DNA of 64,000 nt from Nocardia colli (GTDB lineage Bacteria; Actinomycetota; Actinomycetes; Mycobacteriales; Mycobacteriaceae), in the NCBI RefSeq assembly GCF_008704205.1, contig NZ_VXLC01000021.1, positions 124,001 to 188,000 of the forward strand, in the 5' to 3' direction. Under the pieces are notes generated by a model. The model saw nothing but the letters and a program-made list of their open reading frames with translations, did no database searches and had not been told where the DNA came from. Positions 52,833 through 61,647 of this stretch are shown in pieces (the stretch's first letter is position 1; each line of letters starts with the position of its first letter). A program made the translations under genes and the position numbers.

Positions 52833-54608
52833 TCAGTCCAGCAGTGCGGTCGCGGTGGGGGCGTCCGCGGCGGTTTGGGCCAGTTCCTCGAATTCGACGA
52901 TGTTGTCGATTTCCAAGCCCATGGACACGTTCGTGACGCGCTCGAGGATGCATTCCACAACCACCGGGACTCGATGTTCGGCGAGCAGCTTCTTCGCATC
53001 CTCCAATGCGGGGCCGATGCCGTCCGGCTCGAAGACTCGAATTGCCTTGCAGCCCAAGCCCTCGACGACCTTGACGTGGTCGACGCCGTAGCCGCCGACC
53101 TCGGGGCTGTTGATGTTGTCGAAGTCGAGCTGCACATAATAGTCCATGCTGAACGCTCGTTGGGCCTGACGGATCAGCCCGAGATACGAGTTGTTCACCA
53201 GCACATGGATATACGGGATACCGAACTGGGCGCCGACGGCCAATTCCTCGATGAGGAACTGGAAGTCGTAGTCGCCGGACAGCGCGACCACGGTGGAGTC
53301 CGGGTCAGCCGTGGCGACGCCGAGCGCCGCGGGCAAGGTCCAGCCCAGCGGACCGGCCTGCCCTGCGTTGATCCAGTGCCGCGGACGGTAGACGTGCAGC
53401 ATCTGCGCGGCTTGGATCTGCGACAGGCCGATGGTGCTGACGTAGCGAGTGTCCGGACCGAAGGCCCGGTTCATCTCCTCGTAGACCCGCTGCGGTTTGA
53501 TCGGCACATTGTCGAAGTGAGTCTTGCGCTGACTCAACTGCTTTCGTGCACGCACCTGCCCGGCCCAATCGCTACGGTCGGACAGTTTCCCAGCCGCCGC
53601 CAGCTCGCGCGCGGCCTCGATGAACACCCTCAGCGCGGCACCGGCATCGGAGGTGATGCCGAAATCCGGAGCGAAGACCCGCCCGATCTGCGTCGGCTCG
53701 ATGTCGACATGCACGAAAGTCCGGTCCTTGGTATAAGTCTCGACCCCACCCGTGTGTCGGTTGGCCCATCGATTACCGATGCCGAGAACGAAATCGGACT
53801 CCAGCATCGTCGCGTTGCCGTAGGGGTGCGAGGTTTGCAGCCCGACCATGCCCGCATACAGCGGGTGATCGTCGGGGATCGTGCCCCACCCCATCAGCGT
53901 CGGCACCACCGGAACGCCGGTCAGCTCAGCGAATTCGACCAACAAGCCCGCAGCGTCAGCGTTGACGATGCCACCGCCCGCCACGATGAGCGGACGCTCG
54001 GCCGCGTTCAACATGGCAATAGCCTTCTCCGCCTGCGCCCGAGTCGCAGCGGGCCGATGCACCTGCAACGGCTCGTAAGTGTCGATGTCGAACTCGATTT
54101 CGGCGAGCTGCACATCGATCGGCAGATCGATCAGCACCGGCCCCGGCCGGCCCTCACGCATCAGCTGAAACGCCTTCTGAAAGGTGCCCGGCACCTGCGC
54201 GGGCTCCAGAACAGTCACCGCCCACTTGGCCACCGGCCCAGCGATAGACGCGATATCGACAGCCTGGAAGTCTTCCTTGTGCAGCTTGGCCACCGGCGCC
54301 TGCCCGGTGATGCACAGGATCGGAATGGAATCCGCACTCGCCGAATACAACCCGGTGATCATGTCGGTGCCGGCCGGGCCCGAAGTACCGATGCACACAC
54401 CGATGTTGCCGGCGGCAGCACGCGTATAACCCTCCGCCATGTGCGAAGCGGCCTCGACGTGCCGGGCCAGCACATGCTTGATCCCGCCATGCGCCCGCAT
54501 CGCGCTGTAGAACGGATTGATCGCCGCCCCAGGCAGTCCGAACGCCTGTGTCGCGCCTTCCTTTTCGAGAATCAACACCGCGGCGTCCGCGGTACGCATC
54601 CGTGCCAT
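52833..54608 (-). CDS. gcl: Glyoxylate carboligase
   Basis: 591 residues, the expected length. ThDP-dependent enzyme: FGLPGAAINPFY, then LARHVEAASHMAEGYTRA in which Val51 replaces the usual catalytic Glu. That is the diagnostic substitution of glyoxylate carboligase compared with acetolactate synthases. ThDP/Mg site: SGDYDFQFLIEELA...VNNSYLGL. Converts two glyoxylates to tartronate semialdehyde plus CO2. Two bp after glxR in the operon. Confidence 0.96.
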   Translation of the reverse strand: MARMRTADAAVLILEKEGATQAFGLPGAAINPFYSAMRAHGGIKHVLARHVEAASHMAEGYTRAAAGNIGVCIGTSGPAGTDMITGLYSASADSIPILCITGQAPVAKLHKEDFQAVDIASIAGPVAKWAVTVLEPAQVPGTFQKAFQLMREGRPGPVLIDLPIDVQLAEIEFDIDTYEPLQVHRPAATRAQAEKAIAMLNAAERPLIVAGGGIVNADAAGLLVEFAELTGVPVVPTLMGWGTIPDDHPLYAGMVGLQTSHPYGNATMLESDFVLGIGNRWANRHTGGVETYTKDRTFVHVDIEPTQIGRVFAPDFGITSDAGAALRVFIEAARELAAAGKLSDRSDWAGQVRARKQLSQRKTHFDNVPIKPQRVYEEMNRAFGPDTRYVSTIGLSQIQAAQMLHVYRPRHWINAGQAGPLGWTLPAALGVATADPDSTVVALSGDYDFQFLIEELAVGAQFGIPYIHVLVNNSYLGLIRQAQRAFSMDYYVQLDFDNINSPEVGGYGVDHVKVVEGLGCKAIRVFEPDGIGPALEDAKKLLAEHRVPVVVECILERVTNVSMGLEIDNIVEFEELAQTAADAPTATALLD

Positions 54609-54610
54609 CG

Positions 54611-55501
54611 TCAGTTCTCCTTGTCCGCACGCCCGCTCAGGCGCTCCACCCCGCGCAGCAGGGCACTGTGGTCGAGTCCGCCGTCACCGATCGCCCTGGC
54701 GGAGGCCATCAACTGCTCGACCAGCGAACCGATCGGCACCACCACCCCGGCCTCGCGCGCGGCGGCGGTCACGATGCCCATGTCCTTGTGGTGCAGGTCG
54801 ATTCGGAATCCGGGCTTGAACGAGCGGGACAGCATGTTGCCCTGCTTCTGGTCCAGCACCTTCGAACCGGCCAGGCCGCCGCCGAGCACGCGCAGGGCCG
54901 CCTCGGTGTCGACGCCATACGCCTCGAGGAAGATCACGGCCTCGGCGAGCGCCTGCATGTTGGCGGCGACGATCAGCTGGTTGGCCGCCTTGACCGTCTG
55001 CCCCGAGCCGCTGGGGCCGACGTGCACAACGGTTTTGCCGACCGCGTCGAAGATCGGTTGCGCCGCTTCGAAGTCCGCGGCGTCACCACCGACCATGATG
55101 GACAACGCGGCGTCGACCGCGCCCTTCTCCCCGCCGGACACCGGTGCGTCGAGCATCCGGAAGCCCCGCGCGACAGCCTGTTTCGCGAGCTCGACGGTGA
55201 CATCGAGCCGGATACTGGAGAAGTCGATGATCAGCGCGCCGGGTTCGGCGCTGTCGAACACGCCCTTCTCGCCGGCCAGCACGGCCTTGACGTCGGGCGA
55301 ATCGGGCACCATCACGCAGATCACCTCGGCGCGATGCACCGCGTCGGCGATCGAGGTGGCGGCGCGGCCGCCCGCGTCGACGAGCGGTGCGGCTTTGGCG
55401 ACGGTGCGGTTGTAGGCGGTGACGGTGTGGCCCGCCTTGGCCAGGTGGACGGCCATCGGGCTGCCCATTATGCCCAGGCCGATGAAAGCGATAGTGGTCA
55501 T
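54611..55501 (-). CDS. glxR: 2-hydroxy-3-oxopropionate (tartronate semialdehyde) reductase
   Basis: 296 residues. Rossmann IGLGIMGSPMAVHLAKAGH, substrate motif DAPVSGGEKGAVD, catalytic Lys in GSGQTVKAANQLIV and the C-terminal HHKDMGIVTAAAREAG. 3-hydroxyacid dehydrogenase family; reduces tartronate semialdehyde to D-glycerate with NAD(P)H. Placed between hyi and gcl as in the E. coli allantoin/glyoxylate operon. Confidence 0.95.
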   Translation of the reverse strand: MTTIAFIGLGIMGSPMAVHLAKAGHTVTAYNRTVAKAAPLVDAGGRAATSIADAVHRAEVICVMVPDSPDVKAVLAGEKGVFDSAEPGALIIDFSSIRLDVTVELAKQAVARGFRMLDAPVSGGEKGAVDAALSIMVGGDAADFEAAQPIFDAVGKTVVHVGPSGSGQTVKAANQLIVAANMQALAEAVIFLEAYGVDTEAALRVLGGGLAGSKVLDQKQGNMLSRSFKPGFRIDLHHKDMGIVTAAAREAGVVVPIGSLVEQLMASARAIGDGGLDHSALLRGVERLSGRADKEN

Positions 55502-55534
55502 CTGTGATCCCTGAAGTCGTTCGTCGACAATGGT

Positions 55535-56356
55535 TTACGCGGTCGTGCGGCGCTCGCGCGGCAGCCAGTCGAAGCTGTCGGCCGAGGCCACGGACGGTTT
55601 GTATTCGAGTCCGACCCAGCCGCGGTATCCGCGGGTCTCGAGTTCGGTGAGCTGACGCTGCAACGGGAGTTCGCCGGTACCGGGCTGATTCCGGCCGGGG
55701 CTGTCGGCGATCTGCACGTGTGCGATGCGGGCGGTGTGCTCGGCGATGACCTTGTCCACGTCGTCACCGTTGACCGCGAGGTGGTACAGATCCGCGAGCA
55801 ATCCCAGATTCGTTGCGCCCGTAGATGTTTGCACGCGATCGAGGACAGCGAGCGCGTCGGCGGCGGTCCGCAGCGGATAGCGATCCGCGCCGCTCACCGG
55901 CTCGACCAGCACGACGCCGTCGATGCGGGCGGCGGCTTCGGCTGCGCGCGCGAGGTTTTCGGTCGCCACCTCGTCCTGCTCGACGGCGGTGTTCTCCGCG
56001 GTCCGATTCCCGTAGAGCGCGTTGAACGCCCGGCAGCCGAGACGCTCGCCGATACCGATGGTGACGTCGATGTTGTCCCGGAACTCCGCGGAGCGGGCGG
56101 GCCAGGACAGCAGCCCACGGTCGCCGCCCGGCATGTCACCGGCGGCAAAGTTCAAGCCCACCAACGACACTCCCGCGTCCTCGACGGCGGCGACGAAGGC
56201 ATCGACCTCCTTGTCGCCGGGCACCGCGCGGTCGAACGGCCACCAGAACTCCACCGCGTCGAATCCGGCCTGCCGTACCGCCGCCGGACGTTCGAGCAGG
56301 GGCAGCTCGGTGAACAGGATCGAGCAGTTGACCTCGTATCGGAGTGAATGACTCAT
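55535..56356 (-). CDS. hyi: Hydroxypyruvate isomerase
   Basis: 273 residues, ATG with GGAGGGA upstream. AP endonuclease/xylose isomerase-like TIM barrel: NCSILFTELPLLERP, GFDAVEFWWPFD, GDRGLLSW, VLVEPVSGADRYPL, DLYHLAVNGDD, HVQIADSPGRNQPG. These are close to bacterial Hyi proteins, which interconvert hydroxypyruvate and tartronate semialdehyde. First gene of the gcl operon, divergent from an IclR gene. Confidence 0.93.
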   Translation of the reverse strand: MSHSLRYEVNCSILFTELPLLERPAAVRQAGFDAVEFWWPFDRAVPGDKEVDAFVAAVEDAGVSLVGLNFAAGDMPGGDRGLLSWPARSAEFRDNIDVTIGIGERLGCRAFNALYGNRTAENTAVEQDEVATENLARAAEAAARIDGVVLVEPVSGADRYPLRTAADALAVLDRVQTSTGATNLGLLADLYHLAVNGDDVDKVIAEHTARIAHVQIADSPGRNQPGTGELPLQRQLTELETRGYRGWVGLEYKPSVASADSFDWLPRERRTTA

Positions 56357-56374
56357 GGATCCCTCCAGATTTAA

Positions 56375-56410
56375 TTCCACAATGCGGAAAAACTATTCTG
56401 ATATACGGAA
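56375..56410. promoter_or_regulatory. Tandem IclR-type boxes upstream of hyi
   Basis: Two 15-bp sites, TTCCACAATGCGGAA (56375-56389) and TTCTGATATACGGAA (56396-56410), share TTC-N4-AT-N-CGGAA and are 21 bp apart, two helical turns. The position between hyi and the IclR gene suits control of both. Confidence 0.65.
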
Positions 56411-56501
56411 TAGCTTAAGAGCAGGCTCTGACCTGGTCAAGGAAAGTGCCGGTCGATCACCGCCGGTAGGCTTCCACCATCCGGAAACATGGAGGCAGGC
56501 A

Positions 56502-57266
56502 GTGACCGCAGCGAACGAAACCAAGGGACGCACCGGCGGCGTCCAGTCGATCGAGCGTGCGTTCGGCCTGCTCGAGACCATGGCCGACGAGGGCGGCATG
56601 ATGGGACTCTCGCAGCTCGCCACCGCCTCCGGCCTGCCGCTGCCCACCATCCACCGCTTGGTCCGCACGCTCGTCGACCTCGGCTACCTGCGGCAGGAAC
56701 CGTCGCGCCAATACGTCCTCGGCCCGAAGCTGATCAAGCTCGGCGAGAGCTCCGCGCACATGCTGGGCCTGCGCGCCCGCCCGCACCTGGCACGACTCGT
56801 CGACGAACTCGGCGAGTCCGCCAACATGGCCATGCTCGACGGCGACCAGATCGTCTACGTCGCCCAGGTCCCGTCCCGCCATTCGATGCGCATGTTCACC
56901 GAAGTCGGCCGCCGGGTCCTCCCCCACTGCACCGCGGTAGGCAAAGCCCTGCTCGCCGGCATGCCCGCCGAACGAACCCGAGACCTGTTGCAGCGCAACG
57001 GGATGCCCCGCTACACCGAGCACACCATCACCGACCCCGAAGAATTCACCCGCCAACTGGAAACCGCGGCCCGCAACGGCTACGCCATCGACGACGGCGA
57101 ACAAGAACTAGGCGTCCGCTGCGTAGCCGTCGCCGTCCCCCAAGCGCCCGCTCACCTGGCCATTTCCATCTCCGGCCCGGTAGGCCGCATGTCCGAACAG
57201 CTGGTAGACCGGGCCGTCCCGCTCCTCACCGAGGTGAGCCGAGCCCTCTCCACCGATCTCCGCTGA
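56502..57266 (+). CDS. IclR-family regulator of the gcl operon (AllR-like)
   Basis: 254 residues from GTG 56502 with GGAGG 6 bases upstream. HTH: QSIERAFGLLETMADEGG, MGLSQLATASGLPLPTIHRL, GYLRQEPSRQYVLGPKL. Effector domain: SANMAMLDGDQIVYVAQVPS, LPHCTAVGKALLAGM, NGYAIDDGEQELGVRCVAVAVP. Divergent from hyi-glxR-gcl-kinase with paired boxes between, so probably an AllR-type repressor relieved by glyoxylate. Distinct from the other IclR 6 kb upstream. Confidence 0.92.
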   Translation: MTAANETKGRTGGVQSIERAFGLLETMADEGGMMGLSQLATASGLPLPTIHRLVRTLVDLGYLRQEPSRQYVLGPKLIKLGESSAHMLGLRARPHLARLVDELGESANMAMLDGDQIVYVAQVPSRHSMRMFTEVGRRVLPHCTAVGKALLAGMPAERTRDLLQRNGMPRYTEHTITDPEEFTRQLETAARNGYAIDDGEQELGVRCVAVAVPQAPAHLAISISGPVGRMSEQLVDRAVPLLTEVSRALSTDLR

Positions 57267-57279
57267 AATCAACCGACCG

Positions 57280-60060
57280 TCAGGCGGTCTCGCCGGTCAT
57301 GAGGACGTAGGAGAAGCGGCGGATTCGAGGGAGCCAGGCTTGGAGGGCGGTGAGGTCTTGCAGGTCGACGGTTTCCGAGAGTTTGCTCAGACCTCGGTGG
57401 AGTCGATTCCAGTGCGGGAGATGGGGATTCGGGAACGGTCCGACTACCCGGTTGGACCAGGTCGAGTCCGTGCGGCGAGGTTCGAGATCGTGCACGAACT
57501 GGGTCCAGGAGGTGTCGGGTGAGCGGTGGGCGATTCCGCCTTCGACGCCGTTGACGGGGTCCGGTGCGGTATCGAGGACGCCGCCGAGCAGGCGGGCGTG
57601 CGCGGTGAGCAGGCCGAGCAGCAGGACGACGGCCTGGTATTCGCCGGGGTGGCCGTCGGTGCCGAGGAATCGGGAGGCCTCGGAGAGGTCGCGGGTGGCG
57701 CGCACCATGCGGTAGAGGTTGAAGAGGCGTTTGGCTTCGCGTGGGGTTTCGATCAGGAGATCCAGTGAAGTCAGCAGGGCCAGTTCGGGTTCGGTGAGCG
57801 GCCTCGGTGGGGCTGGGGTGGCTCGCGGCTGGGTGTCGACCTCGGATCCGGGCTCGATGATGGTGAAACCGCCCTCGTTGTACACGCGGTTCGTGGAATT
57901 GGGCAGGAGTTGCCTGCGGGTATTCGCCTGGGCCACTACTTGTTCGGGCGGGGGCGGAATATCGCCGGGATCCTGATCGATCGATCGGAGCAGTCGGCCG
58001 AGACTTCCTTCCGACATGGCGGGCAGGGCGAGCGGGATATTGAGGATCTTCTCCAGGTAATCCTCGGGCGTATGCCAGTCATCGGCCATTCCGTCATGCA
58101 ACAGGTCCGCGTACTGACTGCGCAGCGAACGCAGCAACCACCTCGGGTCGACGCCGACGACGACTACGAACAACTTGAACGCCAGTAGGAGATGGACTGC
58201 CTGCAAAACGGCGACAACCTGGTCCGGACGGCAGCGGTCGAGATCATCTATGTACAAAACGATTCGGTCCGCAGGGCATTGGGTACCAGCCCATTCCTCC
58301 GGATTCTTGCGCCATTCCTCCATCAACTGAACGAGTTGCGCGAGGTCCTTACGGATTGTCGAAACCAGGCCCAGATTTCCGGAGTAAGAGTTCCCTTGCG
58401 CGCGATCGGCGAGGAACGAGTACAACCGTCTGCCGGGCGCTAGCTGTGCCAGCTGCCGGCCGAGCTCGCCGACGTGCGCGACCACGTCGTCGAGTTGGGC
58501 CTGGGCGACCCGCTGTTCGGCCTCGGCCGTGCGCAGTTCGGCGAGCTTGTCGGCCAGTTCCTCGACGGCCGAGCCCCGGGTCGCCTGGCTCAACTGGGAC
58601 TGCACGTCCTCGGTGACCTCGCGCAGATTCCGCAGTCCCGCACGGGTGCGGGCAAGTAGCCCGATCCCCATGCTGCTGAAGACCGCCACCGTGGCGGCGA
58701 CCGGAGCCACCCACTCGCGGACCACCGGCGCCACCATCGCCACCACCACGCCGGACAACAGCAGCACGACCGCGACCGCCAACGACAAGCGGCCCCAGCG
58801 GTCATACGCCCCGCGCCGCAGCTGAGCCGCCTCGGTCAAGGTGCCGTGCAATTGGGCGGTGAACAGCTGCGTCTGTTCCACCTGATCGTCGACGCCCAGC
58901 TGACTCCACAGCTGACCGACCCGGCTGCCGAACACCGGCGATGCCCGCAGCGCCGTCATGAGATCGGCTGCCGTGGTTCGTCGTTTGGCGATCGCCCGGT
59001 CCACGTCGGCCTGTAGGCGAGCCGCGGTCACCCCGGCCTGCTCCGTCACGAATTCCAGCTGATCTCGCTGGTCGAGCCGCTCGGCCAGTTCGGAGCGGAT
59101 CTGCTTCGCGTGCTCCTTCGGGTCGAAGGCCGGTCCGGCGAGCTGCCGGAAGATCTCGTCGCCGAGACTCGCCCACAGGTTGGTATCCGCGTAATGCCAT
59201 GCGTTGAAACCGATTTGCGCGACTTGTTCGCAATATCGAGTGCCGTCCGATCCGGCGAGTATGGTCACTCTGTCGCGCAGCATCGCCATGAAAGTGCTCT
59301 TGCCCGAGCCCCATTCGCCGAAGACGCCGATGGACAGCGGCAAAGGTGTTGTCTTGTCGGCGATTACGGTCGCCAGCATGCTGACGTAGGGAGCGAAGCC
59401 CAGTTGGTCGCTGGAGAGTGGGAGTCCCTCGTTGGGGTCGACCAGATCGCGGGCGGTTCCGCCGGCCAGCTCCGATCCGCCCTGTTGCAGATAGCGGGTG
59501 AACTCCCGGTTGATCAGTTCCTCGTCTTCGGTTGTCCGACACACGAAGACGAGGAAATCCGGGTGCTCGCTCGGCAGCGCCTGCACCGCATCCAGGACGG
59601 CGGGCACGAGCACGGCCGCGATGCCGTCCGCGGGTTGGGCCATCGCACCGGTGCCCAGCAACGGGAACCCGAGCGCCCTCGACCCATGCGCCGCGGCGGC
59701 GGCGGCGGCGCTCTTGGCAACGAGACGCAAGGAGTCCTCGGTGATTTCGCCGAGGTCACCGACCTGATCCCGCGGAGTGGCCAGGATCGCCCGCTGCAGA
59801 TGCGTGACAGCACTCGACGAATTCCCCGACAACTCCAGTACGGCCGGAGCATCGGCGCGGATCTCGTCGAATCGAATGGAATCCCAAGCCGCGTCCGGGA
59901 ATCGGCCTTCCAGTGCCCGCCCCAAGTTTCCGAGACTGCTGCCCAAAGACACCACGATCGTGTCGATCTCCAGGTCCCACGGCCGACTCGTCCGCGCGAC
60001 CGAACACAGCACATCCCCGATCAGACCGAGCGCGATTCCGGACGGGACCTCTTCAGGCAC
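57280..60060 (-). CDS. Macro-like domain fused to KAP-family P-loop NTPase
   Basis: 926 residues; GTG 60060 with AGGGGG 6 bases upstream (TTG 60066 alternative). Residues 1-180 look like a macro (ADP-ribose-binding) domain: IDTIVVSLGSSLGNLGRAL, then RALGFPLLGTGAMAQPADGI. From about 215 a KAP NTPase follows: Walker A GVFGEWGSGKSTFMAML, AWHYADTNLWASLGDEIF, two membrane helices near 425-465, an Ala/Glu-rich coiled coil, Walker B IVLYIDDLDRCRPDQVV, FVVVVGVDPRWLLRSL and the late IETPREAKRLFNLYRMVRAT. Membrane helices between Walker A and B are typical of KAP proteins, some of which act in phage exclusion. Single gene, convergent with IclR. Confidence 0.8.
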   Translation of the reverse strand: MPEEVPSGIALGLIGDVLCSVARTSRPWDLEIDTIVVSLGSSLGNLGRALEGRFPDAAWDSIRFDEIRADAPAVLELSGNSSSAVTHLQRAILATPRDQVGDLGEITEDSLRLVAKSAAAAAAAHGSRALGFPLLGTGAMAQPADGIAAVLVPAVLDAVQALPSEHPDFLVFVCRTTEDEELINREFTRYLQQGGSELAGGTARDLVDPNEGLPLSSDQLGFAPYVSMLATVIADKTTPLPLSIGVFGEWGSGKSTFMAMLRDRVTILAGSDGTRYCEQVAQIGFNAWHYADTNLWASLGDEIFRQLAGPAFDPKEHAKQIRSELAERLDQRDQLEFVTEQAGVTAARLQADVDRAIAKRRTTAADLMTALRASPVFGSRVGQLWSQLGVDDQVEQTQLFTAQLHGTLTEAAQLRRGAYDRWGRLSLAVAVVLLLSGVVVAMVAPVVREWVAPVAATVAVFSSMGIGLLARTRAGLRNLREVTEDVQSQLSQATRGSAVEELADKLAELRTAEAEQRVAQAQLDDVVAHVGELGRQLAQLAPGRRLYSFLADRAQGNSYSGNLGLVSTIRKDLAQLVQLMEEWRKNPEEWAGTQCPADRIVLYIDDLDRCRPDQVVAVLQAVHLLLAFKLFVVVVGVDPRWLLRSLRSQYADLLHDGMADDWHTPEDYLEKILNIPLALPAMSEGSLGRLLRSIDQDPGDIPPPPEQVVAQANTRRQLLPNSTNRVYNEGGFTIIEPGSEVDTQPRATPAPPRPLTEPELALLTSLDLLIETPREAKRLFNLYRMVRATRDLSEASRFLGTDGHPGEYQAVVLLLGLLTAHARLLGGVLDTAPDPVNGVEGGIAHRSPDTSWTQFVHDLEPRRTDSTWSNRVVGPFPNPHLPHWNRLHRGLSKLSETVDLQDLTALQAWLPRIRRFSYVLMTGETA

Positions 60061-60142
60061 GTGCAACCCCCTGCCGACCTGCGTTCACTAGGCCGAAAGG
60101 GATTGTAGTGCAGTAGACATCGGCAAAGCGGGGAGTTGCGGA

Positions 60143-60676
60143 CTAACCCACGTCCCGCCGCAACCAGGTCACCTCGGCCCCCGATTCGGTCCCGTACCGA
60201 TAGATCTCCAGATCTTCGTCCCACGGCGTCCCGAGCGCCCGATCGATCTCGGCGGCCAGGTCATAGGTGTTGTACTTCCCGAGTTCCCCCGCGGCCTGCA
60301 ACATTGCCCGCAACCGCATCTCACCGAGGGTGACATCACCGTTGGCACTCGTGGAACCGTGCCAGAGCCCGAGTCCGGGCACGAAACAATAACGTTCGCC
60401 GTCGACTCCCTCGCTGGGATCCTCGGTCACCTCGAACCGCAGCACCGGCCAGGAGCGCAGGGATTGGGCAATCCGCGCGGCGGTGCCGACCGGGCCCAGC
60501 CATTCACTGGTTGCGCGCAGTTGGCCGTCGGCGGGTTGGGCGGTCCAGCGCAGCTTGGCGGTCGAGCCGAGTGCGGAGGCGAGCGCCCATTCGACGTGCG
60601 GGCACACCGCAGCGGGCGACGAGTGGATGTACACCACACCCGCCGTCACGTCCGCGAACTGACTCGATGCGCGCAC
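60143..60676 (-). CDS. DUF3145-family protein
   Basis: 177 residues from GTG 60676, 8 bases behind GGAGG. ASSQFADVTAGVVYIHSSPA, then VCPHVEWALASALG and LRWTAQPADGQLRATSEW match my memory of DUF3145, a conserved actinobacterial family of unknown function. Contains the conserved WHGSTSANGDVTLGEMRLR segment. Soluble. It is 83 bp upstream of the macro-KAP gene on the same strand, but it is a general conserved gene so shared function is doubtful. Confidence 0.85.
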   Translation of the reverse strand: MRASSQFADVTAGVVYIHSSPAAVCPHVEWALASALGSTAKLRWTAQPADGQLRATSEWLGPVGTAARIAQSLRSWPVLRFEVTEDPSEGVDGERYCFVPGLGLWHGSTSANGDVTLGEMRLRAMLQAAGELGKYNTYDLAAEIDRALGTPWDEDLEIYRYGTESGAEVTWLRRDVG

Positions 60677-60771
60677 TACTAACACCTCCAGCGTCGACGG
60701 GGGACGTCTTCCCCAACGAGCCCGTCTGCTGGTGTTGCCTGAGTGTACTGGAGTGCCCGATGTTACGTGTG

Positions 60772-61605
60772 TTACTTCACCGCCGTGTTGCGTGGGATTG
60801 TCGCCTCCGCAATAACGGCATCACTGAGGGGCGGCCAGGCCGCTCTCGCCCAGTCGCCGAAATTCTGGTCGGTCAATACGAGACACGCCAACGACGACGC
60901 GGGGTCAACCCACAAAAACGTGCCGGATTGCCCGAAATGACCATACGTTTCCCCCGAATTGGCGCTACCCGTCCAATGCGGAGTCTTCCCGTCCCGAATC
61001 TCGAAACCCAGACCCCAGTCATTGGGGCGCTGCGACCCGTAACCGGGCAGCACCCCATTGAGCCCGGGAAATTGGATGGAGGTCGCCTCGGCGTGGGTCT
61101 GCGCGGAGATCAACCGCGGGTCCAGCAATTCCGCCGCGAAACGCGTCAGATCGGCGGCGGTGGATCGCCCGGCGTGACCCGCGGGCCCGGCCAGAATCGA
61201 ACCTTTCATGCCGAGTGGCTCGAACACCGCGTCGTGCAGATATTCGTCGAACGCGATCCCGGTCTGTTCGGTGACAAAACTCGCGAGCACCTCGAATCCG
61301 GCGCTGGAGTAGATGCGGCGGGTGCCGGGCGCGGCCTGGATCTCGGTGGTGTCGAAGGCGAGTCCGGAGGTGTGCGCGAGCAGGTGCCGCACGGTCGAGC
61401 CGGGCGGGCCGGCGGGCTGATCGAGTTCGACCGCCCCCTCCTCCACCGCGACGAGCACCGCATAGGCCACCAGCGGCTTGGTCACCGACGCCAGCGGGAA
61501 CACCCGGTCGAGGTCGCCCTCGGTCACCGTCTCCCCGTCCCGGACGACGACCGCCGCCGCGGCGTGCCGAACCGGCCATTCCTTGATCTGCTCGAGTGCG
61601 CCCAC
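60772..61605 (-). CDS. Beta-lactamase-family serine hydrolase (small)
   Basis: 277 residues, GTG start. SVTKPLVAY (S-x-x-K), YSSAGF (Y-x-x) and GHFGQSGTFLWVDP in place of KTG. LAHTSGLAFDT is a standard class C-type segment. No signal peptide: cytoplasmic esterase-type enzyme. Divergent from a second serine hydrolase with a 42-bp gap. Confidence 0.88.
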   Translation of the reverse strand: MGALEQIKEWPVRHAAAAVVVRDGETVTEGDLDRVFPLASVTKPLVAYAVLVAVEEGAVELDQPAGPPGSTVRHLLAHTSGLAFDTTEIQAAPGTRRIYSSAGFEVLASFVTEQTGIAFDEYLHDAVFEPLGMKGSILAGPAGHAGRSTAADLTRFAAELLDPRLISAQTHAEATSIQFPGLNGVLPGYGSQRPNDWGLGFEIRDGKTPHWTGSANSGETYGHFGQSGTFLWVDPASSLACLVLTDQNFGDWARAAWPPLSDAVIAEATIPRNTAVK

Positions 61606-61647
61606 TCAGCGAGCGTACGAGAAGAACGCCGTTACCATCGAAACACC

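Noticed and set aside
52833..54608. Acetolactate synthase
   Set aside because: Val51 in place of the catalytic Glu and the gcl-type operon partners favour glyoxylate carboligase.
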